From assembly GCA_916610825.1 (NCBI GenBank), contig OU744449.1, forward strand, positions 11,787,520 through 11,851,519: DNA of 64,000 nt, read 5' to 3'. The position numbers and the translations under genes were made by a program. This document shows positions 1 through 48,000 of this stretch, one piece after another; the first letter of the stretch is position 1, and every line of letters starts with the position of its first letter. The stretch comes from Haliclystus octoradiatus. Taxonomy: Eukaryota; Cnidaria; Staurozoa; Stauromedusae; Haliclystidae. The notes below the pieces were generated by a model, which was not told the DNA's origin, did no database searches, and was given only the letters and a program-made list of their open reading frames with translations.

Positions 1-26183
<26,183 letters not shown>

Positions 26184-26629
26184 TACAGCATAATAAAACA
26201 CAAAACCATGGTATCACAACAATGAATGCAGCATAATGGAAATAGTATAACGTGTATTGTCAAGTAGGCTAGACAGAACGAGAAGTATAGAGTTTGCCTC
26301 TTGGCTCTTGCGATACGAGTTTGAACATCAAATTTGTTGAGTTAAATGGCAGCCATTATGATTCAAGATAGGGAGGCTAACGATAATGGAATACGAGGCG
26401 AACCTTTGTAGATTTTGAATAATTTGTTGTGAGTTTGTACAAAACTTTTCGAGTAAAATCACTTGTTCCGCACGTGCACACGTGCCAGTAGTTTCCATTG
26501 TCTTTCATCGTTTATCTTATAGTCTCGAAGGCCAGACAGTGATCTATGCTGACGTGATTTCGCCTCATTTCGTAAGTATTTCGACAGGACATCTAGACAT
26601 TCCGAACTCTGAAGAGCAATACATTGAAA
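26184..26629. promoter_or_regulatory. Divergent promoter shared by KAT2 (-) and PHGDH (+)
   Basis: The two start codons point away from each other and are 446 bases apart, so both 5' UTRs and core promoters must fit here. Two E-boxes CACGTG stand at 26471-26476 and 26479-26484, only 2 bases apart. A CRE-like TGACGTGA is at 26550-26557. No TATA box is evident near either gene. CACGTG is bound by MYC/MAX and USF. CRE-like sites are bound by CREB/ATF proteins, and PHGDH is a known ATF4 and MYC target in mammals. That these sites act here is inference. Confidence 0.7.
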
Positions 26630-35124
<8,495 letters not shown>

Positions 35125-35839
35125 GAAACTAACATATATACAGTATAACATAAATATTAATAGATACGCTGACTCCAATTGATAATTTATTATAGTTGTT
35201 GTATTTTATAAATATTTAATGATATTATGAAGAAAAGAAATATATAAATTATTCATCAGTTTTTTGCTACTTTGTGTTTTGTGTTATGCAGATAAGTGTT
35301 CCCTTGTCAATGATTGGCTGACGTCTATGGTGCCAATATTGTATTAATATCATACATAATAATGTACTAGATTATGTTGCTGATTTTTCAGAGACCGAAT
35401 AACTACACTTCTCCTCTTCTCTTCAAGTCGTTACATCTATCAAGTACCAGAAGGATACGATATCACTCTCATACAAAGACAACATTTACATTATGTTAAT
35501 TAGGAACAATGCCTTAACGGGAGCTCAAAAAAGACAAATTGGAAGTGTTTGCTTGAGAAGAGCTCTTGGCTATTTTTATACCCGTGTATTTATAATCAAA
35601 TTTGTTTTCATAGGAATATAATTTCTTTTTCTCATATTTTATTCAAATCTAGTTTTCTGGATAAACTGCATGCAGTCATTGAATATAATATAAGTATAGG
35701 CTACTGCATGGTTACTGGTTGGTTTGCAAGTTGCAACTAACTTGTTGCTTGGTCTTATATATTATATAAATTTGAAGATGGTAAATCGCAATTTACATTC
35801 ATGATGACTTCAATGTGGTCATAGATAGGATGGAGCATT
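35125..35839. other. PHGDH 3' flank
   Basis: AT-rich sequence with no further gene. No canonical AATAAA occurs soon after the PHGDH stop, so the poly(A) signal is probably a variant; I cannot place it. Confidence 0.5.
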
Positions 35840-37540
35840 TCTGATAATTCCTCGTTGACGTTGGCTGTAAAGGAAGGCATATTGTATCAAGTGTTTGGTT
35901 GAGACTTCACAAGGTGCAAAGGCAGCTGTGTTCGCAACGTCTTTAGCCTTCGAAAACCTTTTGGAAAATGATATACTTGTTAAAATAGATGTTAGTAATG
36001 CCATCAATGAGACGCATAACGGGAATTGACAAGAACCCACTTCCAGAATTATGCAACTGCACATATTAAGCATACACAACACCCTCTGGTGTCCTCTTCG
36101 GGAACGATCATATTCTGAAACCATCTGAAGGAGTGCAACGAGGTGATCCCCTTGACCTCTTACTATTCAGCTTGACTTTACAAGCAATCATAGATTGCCT
36201 GAAAATCCCACTGTAAACACATGTTATTTGGACGATGGTACATTAGCTGTTGACCCTTCCACTGTATACACAAAGACATAGCCTTGATTGAGTCTTACGG
36301 ATACAACATTGGGCTGCTGTTCCTTGATCGCGCAAAATGTGAAGTAATCATGCATTCAAAAACAGCAATTTTGGGTACACCACAAATTTCAAGAAAATCC
36401 ATTCATCGGATCTTCAGTTGATGGGTGCATCAATTTGAGACAATGCAAAAACTACTTTATTCCAATCAAAAGTATCAGAATTAAGCATAATGTAGTCTCA
36501 TTTGAAGCCACTGGACACCCATCATGGTTATATTTACTACCGTCATCAATGCTTTTCAACGCATCTTAAAATCCTCCACATCTTAAGGAGTAGTCCCTAT
36601 TAAAAGATCAATCTTCAAATCAATTTTGAAGATCAATCTCGACGACAACTCATGGCTCCAGGAATCATTACCAATTTTGCTTGGTAGTATTGGCTTTTGT
36701 TCAGCACATCTGCTGTGAGTCCCTTTGCTGCCTCGGTAAATGGGACCTCATCTCTGGTATCCTCACTTATCCTTGCAGCCTATAAAAGCTGTACAGTACC
36801 AGGGTTCGGAGAAACTATCAATATCACTGGAACTGAGTGTGTAACATCACCCCCCATCATCCTCACAGAAAATCACTCCACCAAGCAAAAAACAATATTT
36901 GGAAAAAGAATTGACGGAGGTGGAAATCCGTACCGTTCTCAAGGGATGCAAGCAACCCAGGGAAAGGAAGCCAAAGCCTGGCTTAACGCACTACTTTCAG
37001 AACCGCTCGGTCTTTTCTTGACAGATGAACAACTACGCATTGCCATATCGCTTCGTTTGAGCTTGAAAACGTGTGAAATGCCTGGAGGTGCAATACTCCT
37101 GTTTCTTCAGATGGCCATCATGGCTCAGCATGTAATACATCAGCTGGCAGATGGACAGCACGCAGACGTCTACGACATGATACACAAAGCACTCATATCA
37201 ATCTGCATCCCCTCGCTCCTTGCGAAATCATCTGATCTGGCAAGAGATGACGGAAAGAGACCTGATGGAATGAATCAGATTCTTTGGTCCAGAGGAAAGA
37301 CTTTGATATGGGATTTCACTTGCTTGACTCATTTGCTGCAGCACATATCAGTAGCTCATCAACAGCACACCCCGCAGCACACTCACCTGAAAAGAGAAAA
37401 GCTAAAAGCTTTTCATCCCTGGATAACAATTACTTTTTCCAGCAACTGCAGCAGAAGCACTGACCCTCGAGGAACCTTTGGGTCCGAAGGTAAAGCTTTC
37501 ATTCATCATCGAACTTGATGTGAAAATTCGCTCGAAAACT
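35840..37540 (+). mobile_element. Decayed non-LTR (LINE) reverse transcriptase
   Basis: Pieces of one reverse transcriptase occur in order: TSQGAKAAVFATSLAFENL with ILVKIDVSNAIN (about 35890-35990); a GVQQGDPL-like stretch and a YLDDG-like stretch (36130-36250, several frameshifts); then an open segment at 36697-37518 with TVPGFGETI, ISLRLSLKT, ARDDGKRPDGMNQILWSRGK and LIWDFTCL. This C-terminal region is shared with the fragment at 52333-52527. The frame changes several times and stops are common upstream, so it is dead. No endonuclease domain or poly(A) tail was found. Confidence 0.7.
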
Positions 37541-37652
37541 AATGACTCACTAACTATCAGATACCAGGTGTTGCTATCCTGAAAGGGAACTTCATCAGCA
37601 TCATGGGAACTTTTACATTTATATTTATATACATAGAATTTTTTTTAATTAT

Positions 37653-38318
37653 ATATGTGATGGTTCGTGTCAGAATCGACAATTCAACACATTTTTGGAT
37701 TTCGTTTTATTTGATAATATACTGTAGAATTCAATGTTCTTTTTAAATCTACAATTCGTTTTCTGATCAGACGACTATAATTCACTTTATTTATTAAAAT
37801 ACATTTAGGTGTGCAGCAAAATTTGAAAATCACGCAAAGGAGAAAACGCAGCACAAAGTTTAGTCAACTTATAAATTTTGTAAATTCCTCGACAATGCCT
37901 CATCAGAGCGCTCTGATTTTAATAACATTTTAAAATATAAATAGAAGATGACATATAAAATCAAACAGAAGTTTATAAGACTAGAGTGTACTTCAGTTCC
38001 ATAAATGACCGGTTTAAATCGAGGAAAGGCTTTAATTAATGAATTACTCAATAATAGTTTAACTTATTAAACTATAAAAATTTGAGCAGCTTTCTGTTAA
38101 AAATATTTAAATTTTCCGATCGCTTTTAGTATGATAAGGAAAAGTCATTATCCAAACTATTCAACGAGAAAGAAGATAATGTTTTAATTACCTAGATGAA
38201 GTTATAAAATGAAAATGCATCATTTGATAATTTTCCACATAACATCCCACTTCTTTCCGCCATATTGAACAAATGGGTTTTGCCCCGATTGTCGATTCTG
38301 ACACAAACCGTCACATAT
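37653..38318. repeat. Non-autonomous inverted-repeat element, about 666 bases
   Basis: Terminal inverted repeats of about 30 bases: the left TATGTGATGGTTCGTGTCAG continues AATCGACAAT; the right ends with its mirror, ATTGTCGATTCTGACAC then AACCGTCACATATG. The interior is AT-rich without coding capacity. Probably a TA-targeting DNA transposon relic. Confidence 0.7.
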
Positions 38319-41061
38319 GATAGCAAAGTTCTGATAGAATAATGATGATCAGCTAGTTTATTTTATCATGTAAAATCATTTCAGATAATTAACATGCAAA
38401 TTACAGTAAAATATTCACCAAATAGCCAGCAAAATAAAGGACATCAATAATTAATAATAAAAAAAATAAAACTGTCATTAAAGAATGTCTTGTGTCAATC
38501 ATATTGTGGGATGTTGTCAACTTGTTTGTCCCGTGTTTGCCTCAAATTATATCCATGATATCATCGAGAGTGTCTCCGAATAAATTGATGTTACAAATCT
38601 TCCAGCCCTAGCTAGTTAATCGATGCAGAACGTTAAGTGTCAATCATGATGCCTTGGCTTTTTTCCATGGCAATTAGTTGACAAATTGCTCCATCGTTGT
38701 CCACATTAGTGGTCCACATCCACAATATAGCCATTATCCATGCTTTGACCTCGTTTTCAAAACCGTATTGGATATCTGATGGCTTTGCAGTCCAGAATTA
38801 AATGTCAAAGGTTATTACTTTCTAAGCTTTTAACCATGGTTTCAAATTGTAAATTCATAATTAAAGCTTTCTAGCAGTACCCTGGTGCGCAAAAATCAAT
38901 TTGCTAACAAGACGGGTTCAATAGAAAGTGAAAATTGAAAATTATCAACGCCCCGGCCAATCTTACAGCAATTAAATTTGCGCTTGTGAATAGGTTGATG
39001 TAAGAACAGATTAAATCTGTAGAAACTATAGGACAGTTGCAAAGCAGATTTAACATTAATTTATGTAAGCTTAAGATTATTGTTAGTAGAGAAAGGAGAA
39101 AATACCCAATGAAACGATTACATCCTAATTAACAGAACGCTTTCCTTGTACTATGAAAGATTCTTACGATAACAGACTGAGATAAATGAATTTCTATTTT
39201 GTAAACAATATTGAAATGTCTGTCAACAACTGTTCTTAAATAGATGTTTGGCCGAAATTATAATGTTTCCGTGATAATTGTGGGATATCGATGTTTTGTT
39301 TTTTCCGTCTTATTTATCTTTAAACTTGATTTGATCATAAACTATGATTTGATAGTATTGGAGATACTTAAAAAATAAAGTAGTGAATAGTTGCTATGAT
39401 ATTAGCGACGATTAAATTTGATTTCGCTCGCATGTGAGAGAAAAACGAAAAGCGGTGAGAGGAGAAGGAACAGGTGTCCATATATGACTAAACGACAACA
39501 AACATTATTCAAATTATATTCAATATTCACAAAAAATAGAAAGCGCTTTTGCAAACTTGTGTTATTTTTTCTTCAAATGAGCTTAGCGGAGACGCTCTTC
39601 CAATTGTTCCTGCATATAACACACGATAAAATATGATCACAATAATTATAAAAAGAAAACAATATTGGAGGAGGTAAATTTATTTCAAAAATGCTTGATC
39701 AAAAAGTAAGTATTATGCTTTGTTCATTTCATTCATATTGGTATTTGATTCAATTTGTAGCATTGTTTTAGTGATTTCTATCGTGGGTTTTCTCTATATA
39801 TACACCTTTCATATCTTTATCGCACAGTTTAACTTCATGTAGCTTCCAATGTTTTTTAATTTATATCAGTAAAGGATTTTTCGCGTCAACCCTCACAGCG
39901 TAGAATCGGTTATCTTCGCAGTTGCCACACACTGTACTTAGCGTATTATATATTTGTACAACATAAAACCATCAAGTAAATTTGTATACACATCCGCATA
40001 TCATATAGGTGTATACTAGTTCTTCCCATAAAAATGCAGGCAAATCCAGCTTCAACTACTATATATAATAAAGAACGATCTTCCTATTTAGCATCATGTT
40101 TTGCGCTACCTGCTAACATTTTAGTGTCTCATCTACAGACATACTTTGTTGATTTAAAAACAATGAAATCGAGATGAATATTTAGTGTGATAAAATCGTC
40201 GGCTATGCTCAATCGTTCATCAGCTATTTTACTTACAGATAAAATATAATAGCCATTATATACGTACATGCAGACATAATGGAGTTGCTTTGATAGTGAA
40301 TTCCAAACAACTGAAATGATTATCTAATTTTTAATTAATGTAGACACAAGACGATATATCGCTCGCAAATCGAAGGTTCATTTCCTTATTAATGCTATCA
40401 CATCGCTACAGTGTAATTGGAAAACCAATTACGCCAATTTTAAACCTGTCTGATTTACTTATATTTCAATCAGTGAAAATAGTTCGAGCTTGCAGAATAT
40501 AATTATGTTGTTCAAAATGTATTCCTAATAAATTTAATATCGAATCCTTGGTGACATGATGTATATTTTTAAAATTTAAATTTGGAAACTAAATGTCAAT
40601 TTCATTTGCACTCAGACTTTGAATTAAATACGGTATACAAATGAATGAGTATAACGTTTGGTAACATTTAAAATTTATGATCCGACAGTTTGCAAATCCG
40701 TATACTCCGCCGTAGAACATAAAGGGTTTGAGAGAAGTCTATCATTCATTTCCAAAAATCGATTAGAACACATTTATAATTGATAAGTGGTTAACCACGT
40801 GCACGAAATGAAGTATAGTTCAAAATAACAAATATGTCAAGTAAACCATTGGAAGGACTATTTATATTTTATCGACTCAATGTTAAGTTGTAACATGTGG
40901 TGAAATTGTTTCCTGCAGATTGTCGTGCTTTTGCCATGATATAATATTCAGTTCATTAGATGCACGAAGAGATTATTACGCCCCCTTTATGAATTAAGGC
41001 GTGGCTTACCAGTAATTGAGCAATAGTGAGAAATCTTGTGTAAAATTTATAAATAAATCAG

Positions 41062-41217
41062 ATGAAGAAAATGCTTTTTAGCGCTATGCTTATATTGTAC
41101 GTTTTAATAGGCTTTTTATTGGTTTACATATTAATTAAGAAACATGACAAATTTGAAAAGAGGCCGGGAAAGAGGCTCATTCTTTCAGCAATATATATGG
41201 TTGCTCTTTATATTTGA
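41062..41217 (+). CDS. Short hydrophobic open frame, doubtful
   Basis: Fifty-one codons starting MKKMLFSAMLILYVLIGFL, then VYILIKKHDKFEKRPGKR and a second hydrophobic end. The pattern (basic start, long hydrophobic stretch, basic patch) resembles a membrane anchor or signal anchor. There is no family match, and AT-rich DNA readily produces hydrophobic frames. It could also be an upstream piece of the PAW-C2 gene, though no GT donor fits well. Confidence 0.15.
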   Translation: MKKMLFSAMLILYVLIGFLLVYILIKKHDKFEKRPGKRLILSAIYMVALYI

Positions 41218-41518
41218 ATGTTGTATATAATTCGTGTCTATAGCTGATAAAGGCGAGGTTTTCAAAAACGTAGTGGGTAGGAAACCGAGGACAAACGTAG
41301 TAGTATAAGCAGTCACATTATAGGAATGTGCCGTCCCTCTTACGCCTTACATATTTGCTACACAAAAACGCCACAAATCACGGTCAGAAATAGCTGACAA
41401 AGAAACACAATTACATAACACAATTATATAATACAATTCACGATAAAAAACGTTATGAAAAGATACTACTCTCCCATAGCCCCGTCGAAACATCTCCTTC
41501 GGTTGCCAGTGAAGGATG

Positions 41519-41710
41519 TCATATCATTGATCTTTCGATGTGACCTAAAAAGGACATCTGACGTTGGTGAGCAATAGCAGAGGCAGAAGGGAAAAGTTTT
41601 CTAAGTTTAGCAGTAGACAGTGAGTTGGGCCAATGTATTCCTACAGCATGCCGAAGCATGGTGTCATAAGCTGAGTTAAGGTGCGTCATAAGCTGAGGAC
41701 AAACGTCCAC
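41519..41710 (-). mobile_element. LINE reverse-transcriptase C-terminal scrap
   Basis: The minus-strand frame reads LNSAYDTMLRHAVGIHWPNS and RQMSFLGHIERS, like the region after the reverse transcriptase of RTE/Jockey-type LINEs (Y..MLR..LGI and RLRFLGHVLR). No neighbouring domains survive. Confidence 0.55.
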
Positions 41711-42048
41711 TAGATGCGAGAGAGAGAGACAGGGAACTTGGATCGATGTGTATGTGCCAAATGTAATCAGCTATTATCAGTTATTGTGTATAACTTAAGT
41801 TTTATGAAATTGACACCAGCCAAGGAAACCTTCCTGTTTTCATGTGTGGAACAAAGAAATCAAGAATCATCACAACTCAAAGAACTTTTCCTTGTGTCGT
41901 GTTGGTGAATATCCTGGAAAACATCTGATTGCCAGACTCATCCTCTCCTCCAATGCACGATATGATTTTGAGATTTTGCTTTTTCTTGCACACAGAGCAG
42001 CAGCATTGTTAATAACAAATTGTTACATATATATATTTTTTGTTTTAG

Positions 42049-45000
42049 ATTTCGAACTGTATGAAATATGTTTTCATACCAACCTTATCAGAGATATTAT
42101 CATGCAGGTAACTATCACACACATAGCCGCATGTATTACATCCTTCAATTCATATTGCCAAAATGTATTAGCCTTGTTGCGATATGGCTGAAGTATAGAG
42201 TAGGAGAGCTTGGATCATCGAGCCAATTTCTGCTATATGAAACTTATAGACTCAGATACATGAATGAAAAAGTTTGAAGTCAAAATTGGAGGAGCCTGCC
42301 TCTGGTGGTCTCATGTATCCGACAGGCTTTTAAATAGTCCTCTTTTGCAAGCCCCTAATATGTAATCCGTTCTGTACAGTCCTCACATAGTCATCTTTGT
42401 GTTAATGTCGTAAACTAGATAGTGTGTATATAGATTTTATCATTCACAACGCCGAAGAATCTGACTTTTTGAAGACTAGGATACATCATACACGAATCCA
42501 CGATGTTTATTGTAAAGGCATTCATTTAATCATCCATTCAACCGGGCATTCAACATGATATAATTCCAGTTAATAGCTCCCTGAATCAAATTCTTTATTT
42601 GTAGAATGTGTATTGGATACAGTGCCTCTGCAGATGCCTATTATCGACAAACCGGGACAGGAGATTTTCAACCTGAATCAAAATGTGCAAAAGGGTGGCA
42701 ATCACTAACACATCACTCGGAAGGAATTAGGAGACGGATCGACGAAGCTGACAAAGAGGTAAGCTAAAAATTAATGATATTCAATAAGGCATAATATGAA
42801 AAATTTGGTACAGGAAATAACAAAGGCTTTTGAATTAATTAAATTGAATGTTTGAATATGATTGCTGACGTGCATATAGTATAGTCAGTGATGGTTCATT
42901 GATAAAATAGAAATCTGTAGAAAGCTAGAAATGAAATTGTACACTATGTAGACGGTGTAGATTTGTAGTTTTTCACGTACTATATAGTAAGAGCACGTTA
43001 ATGTCATAAAAATAATTCCTCTGGTGATATATACGAGATTGCAAACGATAACTCTTTTTTATCGACAGGCATACCTAGATCGAGATGCTTCAACCAATCA
43101 TGGTAGTATATCTTGGTGTTTCGATTTCTCGACTTCCGGTCTTGTTGTCAATGAATTAATGATCGATTTTAAACACATTGAGGCCAATGGAGGTCACGTG
43201 GCAATTAGCGTGGCAGGCAACAAACCCAATACAAGTGCACCATATTTTGATCGAGGTAATACACTAATTATTCACTATCCATGATTCTAATATGATATTC
43301 CATTGGACTTTTTTTAAAAAACCTACTTTAGAATATGACGAACATGACCTAGTTCCAGTGTATACAAACTTTGATATTTTTATTGGACTTGAGTCAATTG
43401 ACTCGTATAATCAAATATTAAAGGGTGTAATAATTGAAACGGTATCGCCCTACCGAAGGCTATACGAGTGGCTTTTTTCGCTGAGAGAAATGATTTTAAA
43501 CGCTCTTTGTTGATCTCAGCTGCGACACTGCAGATCAATTTCAACATTTCATGATTTCATGGTAGATAGGTCTTGATTGTCAATGCGCAACGATGCGCCG
43601 CAGCTACTCACAATGCAATTCCCTCTGGACCATTCCATCCGCCACCCTCAGATGGTACTGTACTCATTTGATGTTTCAGATAATGTCAAGGCTGAGTTGA
43701 CCTTAGGAGGATTTGAACCACGGTCGATCAGATATGATCCGATCTGAAGTTCGGTTGCTCTGCCATCTGAGCTAATCCCCCTCTACCGAAGGTGCCCGTA
43801 CCACTATTCTATTTCTAGAGGAGTGGCTTATTTCGCTAAGAGCAGCGATTGTAAGTACTCTTTACTGATCTCAGCCGCGACACTGCATATCAATTTCAAC
43901 AGATTTCATGGCAGATGGGCCTCGAATGTCAATGCGCAACGATGTGCCGCAGCTACTCACAATGCAATTCCCTCTGGACCATTTCATTCTCCATTCTTAG
44001 ATGGTACTCATTTGATGCTTCAGATAATGTCAAGGCTGAGTTGACCTTAGGAGGATTTGAACCACGGTCGATCAGATATGATCCGATCTGAAGTTCGGTT
44101 GCTCTGCCATCTGAGCTAATCCCCCTCTACCGAAGGTGCCCGTACCACTATTCTATTTCTAGAGGAGTGGCTTATTTCGCTAAGAGCAGCGATTGTAAGT
44201 ACTCTTTACTGATCTCAGCCGCGACACTGCATATCAATTTCAACAGATTTCATGGCAGATGGGCCTCGAATGTCAATGCGCAACGATGTGCCGCAGCTAC
44301 TCACAATGCAATTCCCTCTGGACCATTTCATTCTCCATTCTTAGATGGTACTCATTTGATGCTTCAGATAGAGTCAATGCTGAATTGACCTTCGGGGGAT
44401 TTGAGCCACAGTTGATCAGATATGATCAGATCAGAAGTTTGGCTGCGCTGCCATCTGAGCTAACCCCCCGAGACAGTCGGCGAGACTACTATCCTGCATT
44501 GCATCTGAAATAAAATCAACGATAAATCATCGTCTCTGTCATTCACAGTTTTTGTACATAAGCAGTCAATAGGCAAACATTCCACTATTTATTGTCATAT
44601 ATCAAGTCGAATCCATCGGGGAATGCATATCTCGCCTAATTATTTCTTTTAGATATTTCCAGTGGTGTTATTACCAGTCTTAAAGATTCAACCTCAGTGA
44701 ACATTAATATCAGTTTAATTGGTGAGGGCACTACGGAGATCACAAAACTATTTCAACAACGGATATTATCATCAAAACCAGATTGGCCGATGAGAATTGA
44801 AATATCTACGAAGGTATGAGCTTGACGAAGCAAGCAGGTCATAGAAAAATGTTACAATAATAACATTGTACCTAATGTGCAAAATTATATATTTTTGAAT
44901 GTACAAAAATCTCAATCGAAATCGTCGTCTTCTATACCATTGCCAAATAAGATGCAGCAAATAGCAACTCAAAATTCAAAATGAGTCCGTTTTCGCCTCG

Positions 45001-48000
45001 CTGCAATTTAGACCAGAAATTATCGTTAACCACCACTGGTGAGTCTGACTCTAGGCATATACGCTAAAATACACGATTATATATATGTAGCAGGAAATCT
45101 TACCCTTGAACATTTTGGGGCAGATATCACGATGAATAGCTAATTGTTTGGGTGATAAGAATAATCATATAGTACACGACAATTGTTTTTGTTCCCCTAT
45201 ATCATTAGTGGAGTGTTTATATCCAGTTCTAGTTTCTAAAAGGCCGACCTTTCATACTATAGTGTATCTCTGTGAAAAAAGGAGTATTTAAAATATATAG
45301 ATATTGTTTTTCAGAGACCCTACGTAGCTCTTGGAAGGAGTCTTTTATTAGTGGGTATGTGTTTAATCAATAAGAGCGAAGAAAATGGCAATATCACGCA
45401 TGACGTCGAAGACATTGCAAATGATAGCTACGAGTTAAATGTACATATTCATCAAGCCAAACGGTTACCATGCCGACGGTCTTCATCTGCTGTGCCTGAC
45501 CCTCTTGTTAAACTGTAAGTACATTCATTTTGAAAACAGAGTTATATCGACATAATAGAACTATATGCAAACTGTATGCAGAATACATTATTATTTATAA
45601 CATCCTAATGTGTACTATTCTAAATGCACCACTATATATATTAAGTAATTAAAAAACAAACAAGATAAGAATGCACAATCAAAGGTACACCACGTGCGTG
45701 TTGGTGTAGCACGAGGGCGACCAAGGAATTGCATGTCGGAGAGACTGCATGACATTTATACCGTAATTAATGCAATTGGAAATGCAGCACCCATCATTCT
45801 AGACTACAAGAGAATCCCTGCGGCTAATGACCACCTCCTTATAGTGTACACTTGTTTCAGCATAACTGCCAATACTATCATGATGGATCGATAGTACTAC
45901 ACACATATATATATACACAAAAAGTGAATATTACACACTGCATGTCAGCCATAAACCGTTATCCTTCATAATCTCCTGCACGGAGTAACCTTATGTTAAT
46001 TCAAACTGTACGATTCTTTGTGAATCAAAATCCAGCAGTTAAATGCTGGGATTAAAGGAGCAAAAATGACCGGCAGGCGCTACGCACTTCGGATCACGTG
46101 CATGTTTATTGTTCATAACACAATGTACATTGTTGACATGAATTTATAACAGATTAGGCCTGCGTAGAACAATAGTTTCAAAGCGAGACGGTTGAATTAC
46201 GCTAAGCATAAATTCAACTTGTGCTCGCAGCGGTCGCCGGTCAATCTTGCCCCTTTAAGGTTCACCTATGCCATAGTGTAAATGATGTTATAACGCCACC
46301 TCATTTGTTTAAAATTGTGTATTTCGTGACCTATAAATGATTAATCATATAACGGGGAATTAATCCTCTGATATAATCCGCTTTAATCTAATATGTTGAA
46401 TTGAATAGATCATTGCATCCACACGATGGAAAAAATCGTTTCAAAACTCAAAGGATTAAAAAACGATTAAACCCAGAATGGGATTACAAAGCAACATATG
46501 ATGGACTATTTCGATCTGATTTAATTGCTAAAGAACTTATTCTTAGAGTTGTTCACAGTGGTTTCATAGGCAGAAAAGAAGATCTTGGTGGTGTAGTTCT
46601 TGCTACCGGTGGAGATAAGGTAATGTGAATTTAATATGAAATGTCCGACAGGTTAACCAAAACCTGCTTATTCCAGATGTTTTGGAGCTGAACCCAGGGG
46701 GAGAGCTTGAAACATGATTGATCTACTGAACGTTCCAATTCTTCAAGGGTACTTCTGAAAAATTATTTAATGTATTCAATTCAGCAGGGTTAAAAAATTA
46801 CGGGTATAGCTTTTCGAGTATTACATACTTGAGAATAAATAAATAATATTTTTGATGTATAGACCATTTTATGGTTACTTATTCAGATAGATGTAATAGT
46901 TGAATTATATCTACTGAATTTACCAGCCAATCATGGTGTAAGATCAATCATAACCACAGGTTATGGCTAGGAAATTAGAGTATGGTTCTGAAATATGCTG
47001 GAATATCAACAGTTTCTTCAAAGCGTATAAGTGTCAAAATTCACTATAGTATGTGTGCACAATTTCGGAGAAGGTAGCTCCCGGGGGTAACTTCCATACT
47101 TTTGGTATACGGGGACGTTCAAATATAGAAGGATACCTTTTTCAAAATCCAGAACAAAAAATGTTTGGCATGCTTAGTCATGAACACTTCTTGAGGTATC
47201 TTTTTGATTCCTTTGCAATTTTTTCATTATGCAAAACAAATCTTGCCCATGAAATTTTTTTTTCATTTGTTTTGGTTGAATCTGTCATTCATAAAAATAT
47301 ATTTGGGGTATCTTTTTCATTATGTGGAAAATTTTTATGGCCATTCCGCCAAAGTTCCAATTCAGCAACCCCATCGAAGCGCAATGGAAGTTACCCCCCG
47401 GGAGGTAGCTCTTTCTTTATCTCTGCCCAAAAATATAAACTGTGTATGCAGTAAACGTTTCACTGCAGACACCAAGTAGCTTCTGTCCCATTGGCAACCC
47501 ATTATAAAGACTTGTTTATAATCCAGCAACGCACGCATCGCAGCCTCAACCATTTGTGTGTAGAAAGGTTGTAAAATAAAAATTCCTTTGCATTAGCATT
47601 TGTTGTGAAATGGTTATTATAATATTTATACTGTATATTGAATAATACCATCTGTTTTTTCGTTTTGGAAACTTTGTGATAGTGAAGGATTGCCAACCAT
47701 ATTCCTTAGCTGTTTTTAAAAACTTTTACAGATTACTATCAAATCAAAATATATCATTTCAATTTCAGATTGATAAACGTAGCAATGGAAAAGAAATTAT
47801 CGATGATATAGATATAAAACCTAGTAACGCTGTAAGAATGAAACGGGCTGGTAGCTTACCGACAATTCTAGAAGATTTTTCATCAAACCCGAAAATTAAC
47901 CAACAGACCATAGAACAATCGAAAGAAGTAGCAACATTAACTGAAGAAACACGACTACAATCTGTCAGTAGTGTATCAATTGAATTTGAAGAAGTCAGAA

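Larger units (their letters stand above)
38319..42048. other. AT-rich intergenic region
   Basis: I see no convincing exon in most of these 3.7 kb. It holds one small hydrophobic open frame (41062-41217) and a LINE scrap (41519-41710), each listed separately. The missing N-terminal exons of the PAW-C2 gene may hide here, but no segment matched a PUB or transglutaminase domain. Confidence 0.45.

Noticed and set aside
43823-44388. Two nearly identical 73-codon frames
   Set aside because: They are the same stretch of two SINE units read antisense, not a duplicated gene.
43740-44480. tRNA-like sequences in the array
   Set aside because: A and B boxes are present but the acceptor stems do not pair and the body continues for 340 bases, so these are SINE heads, not tRNA genes.
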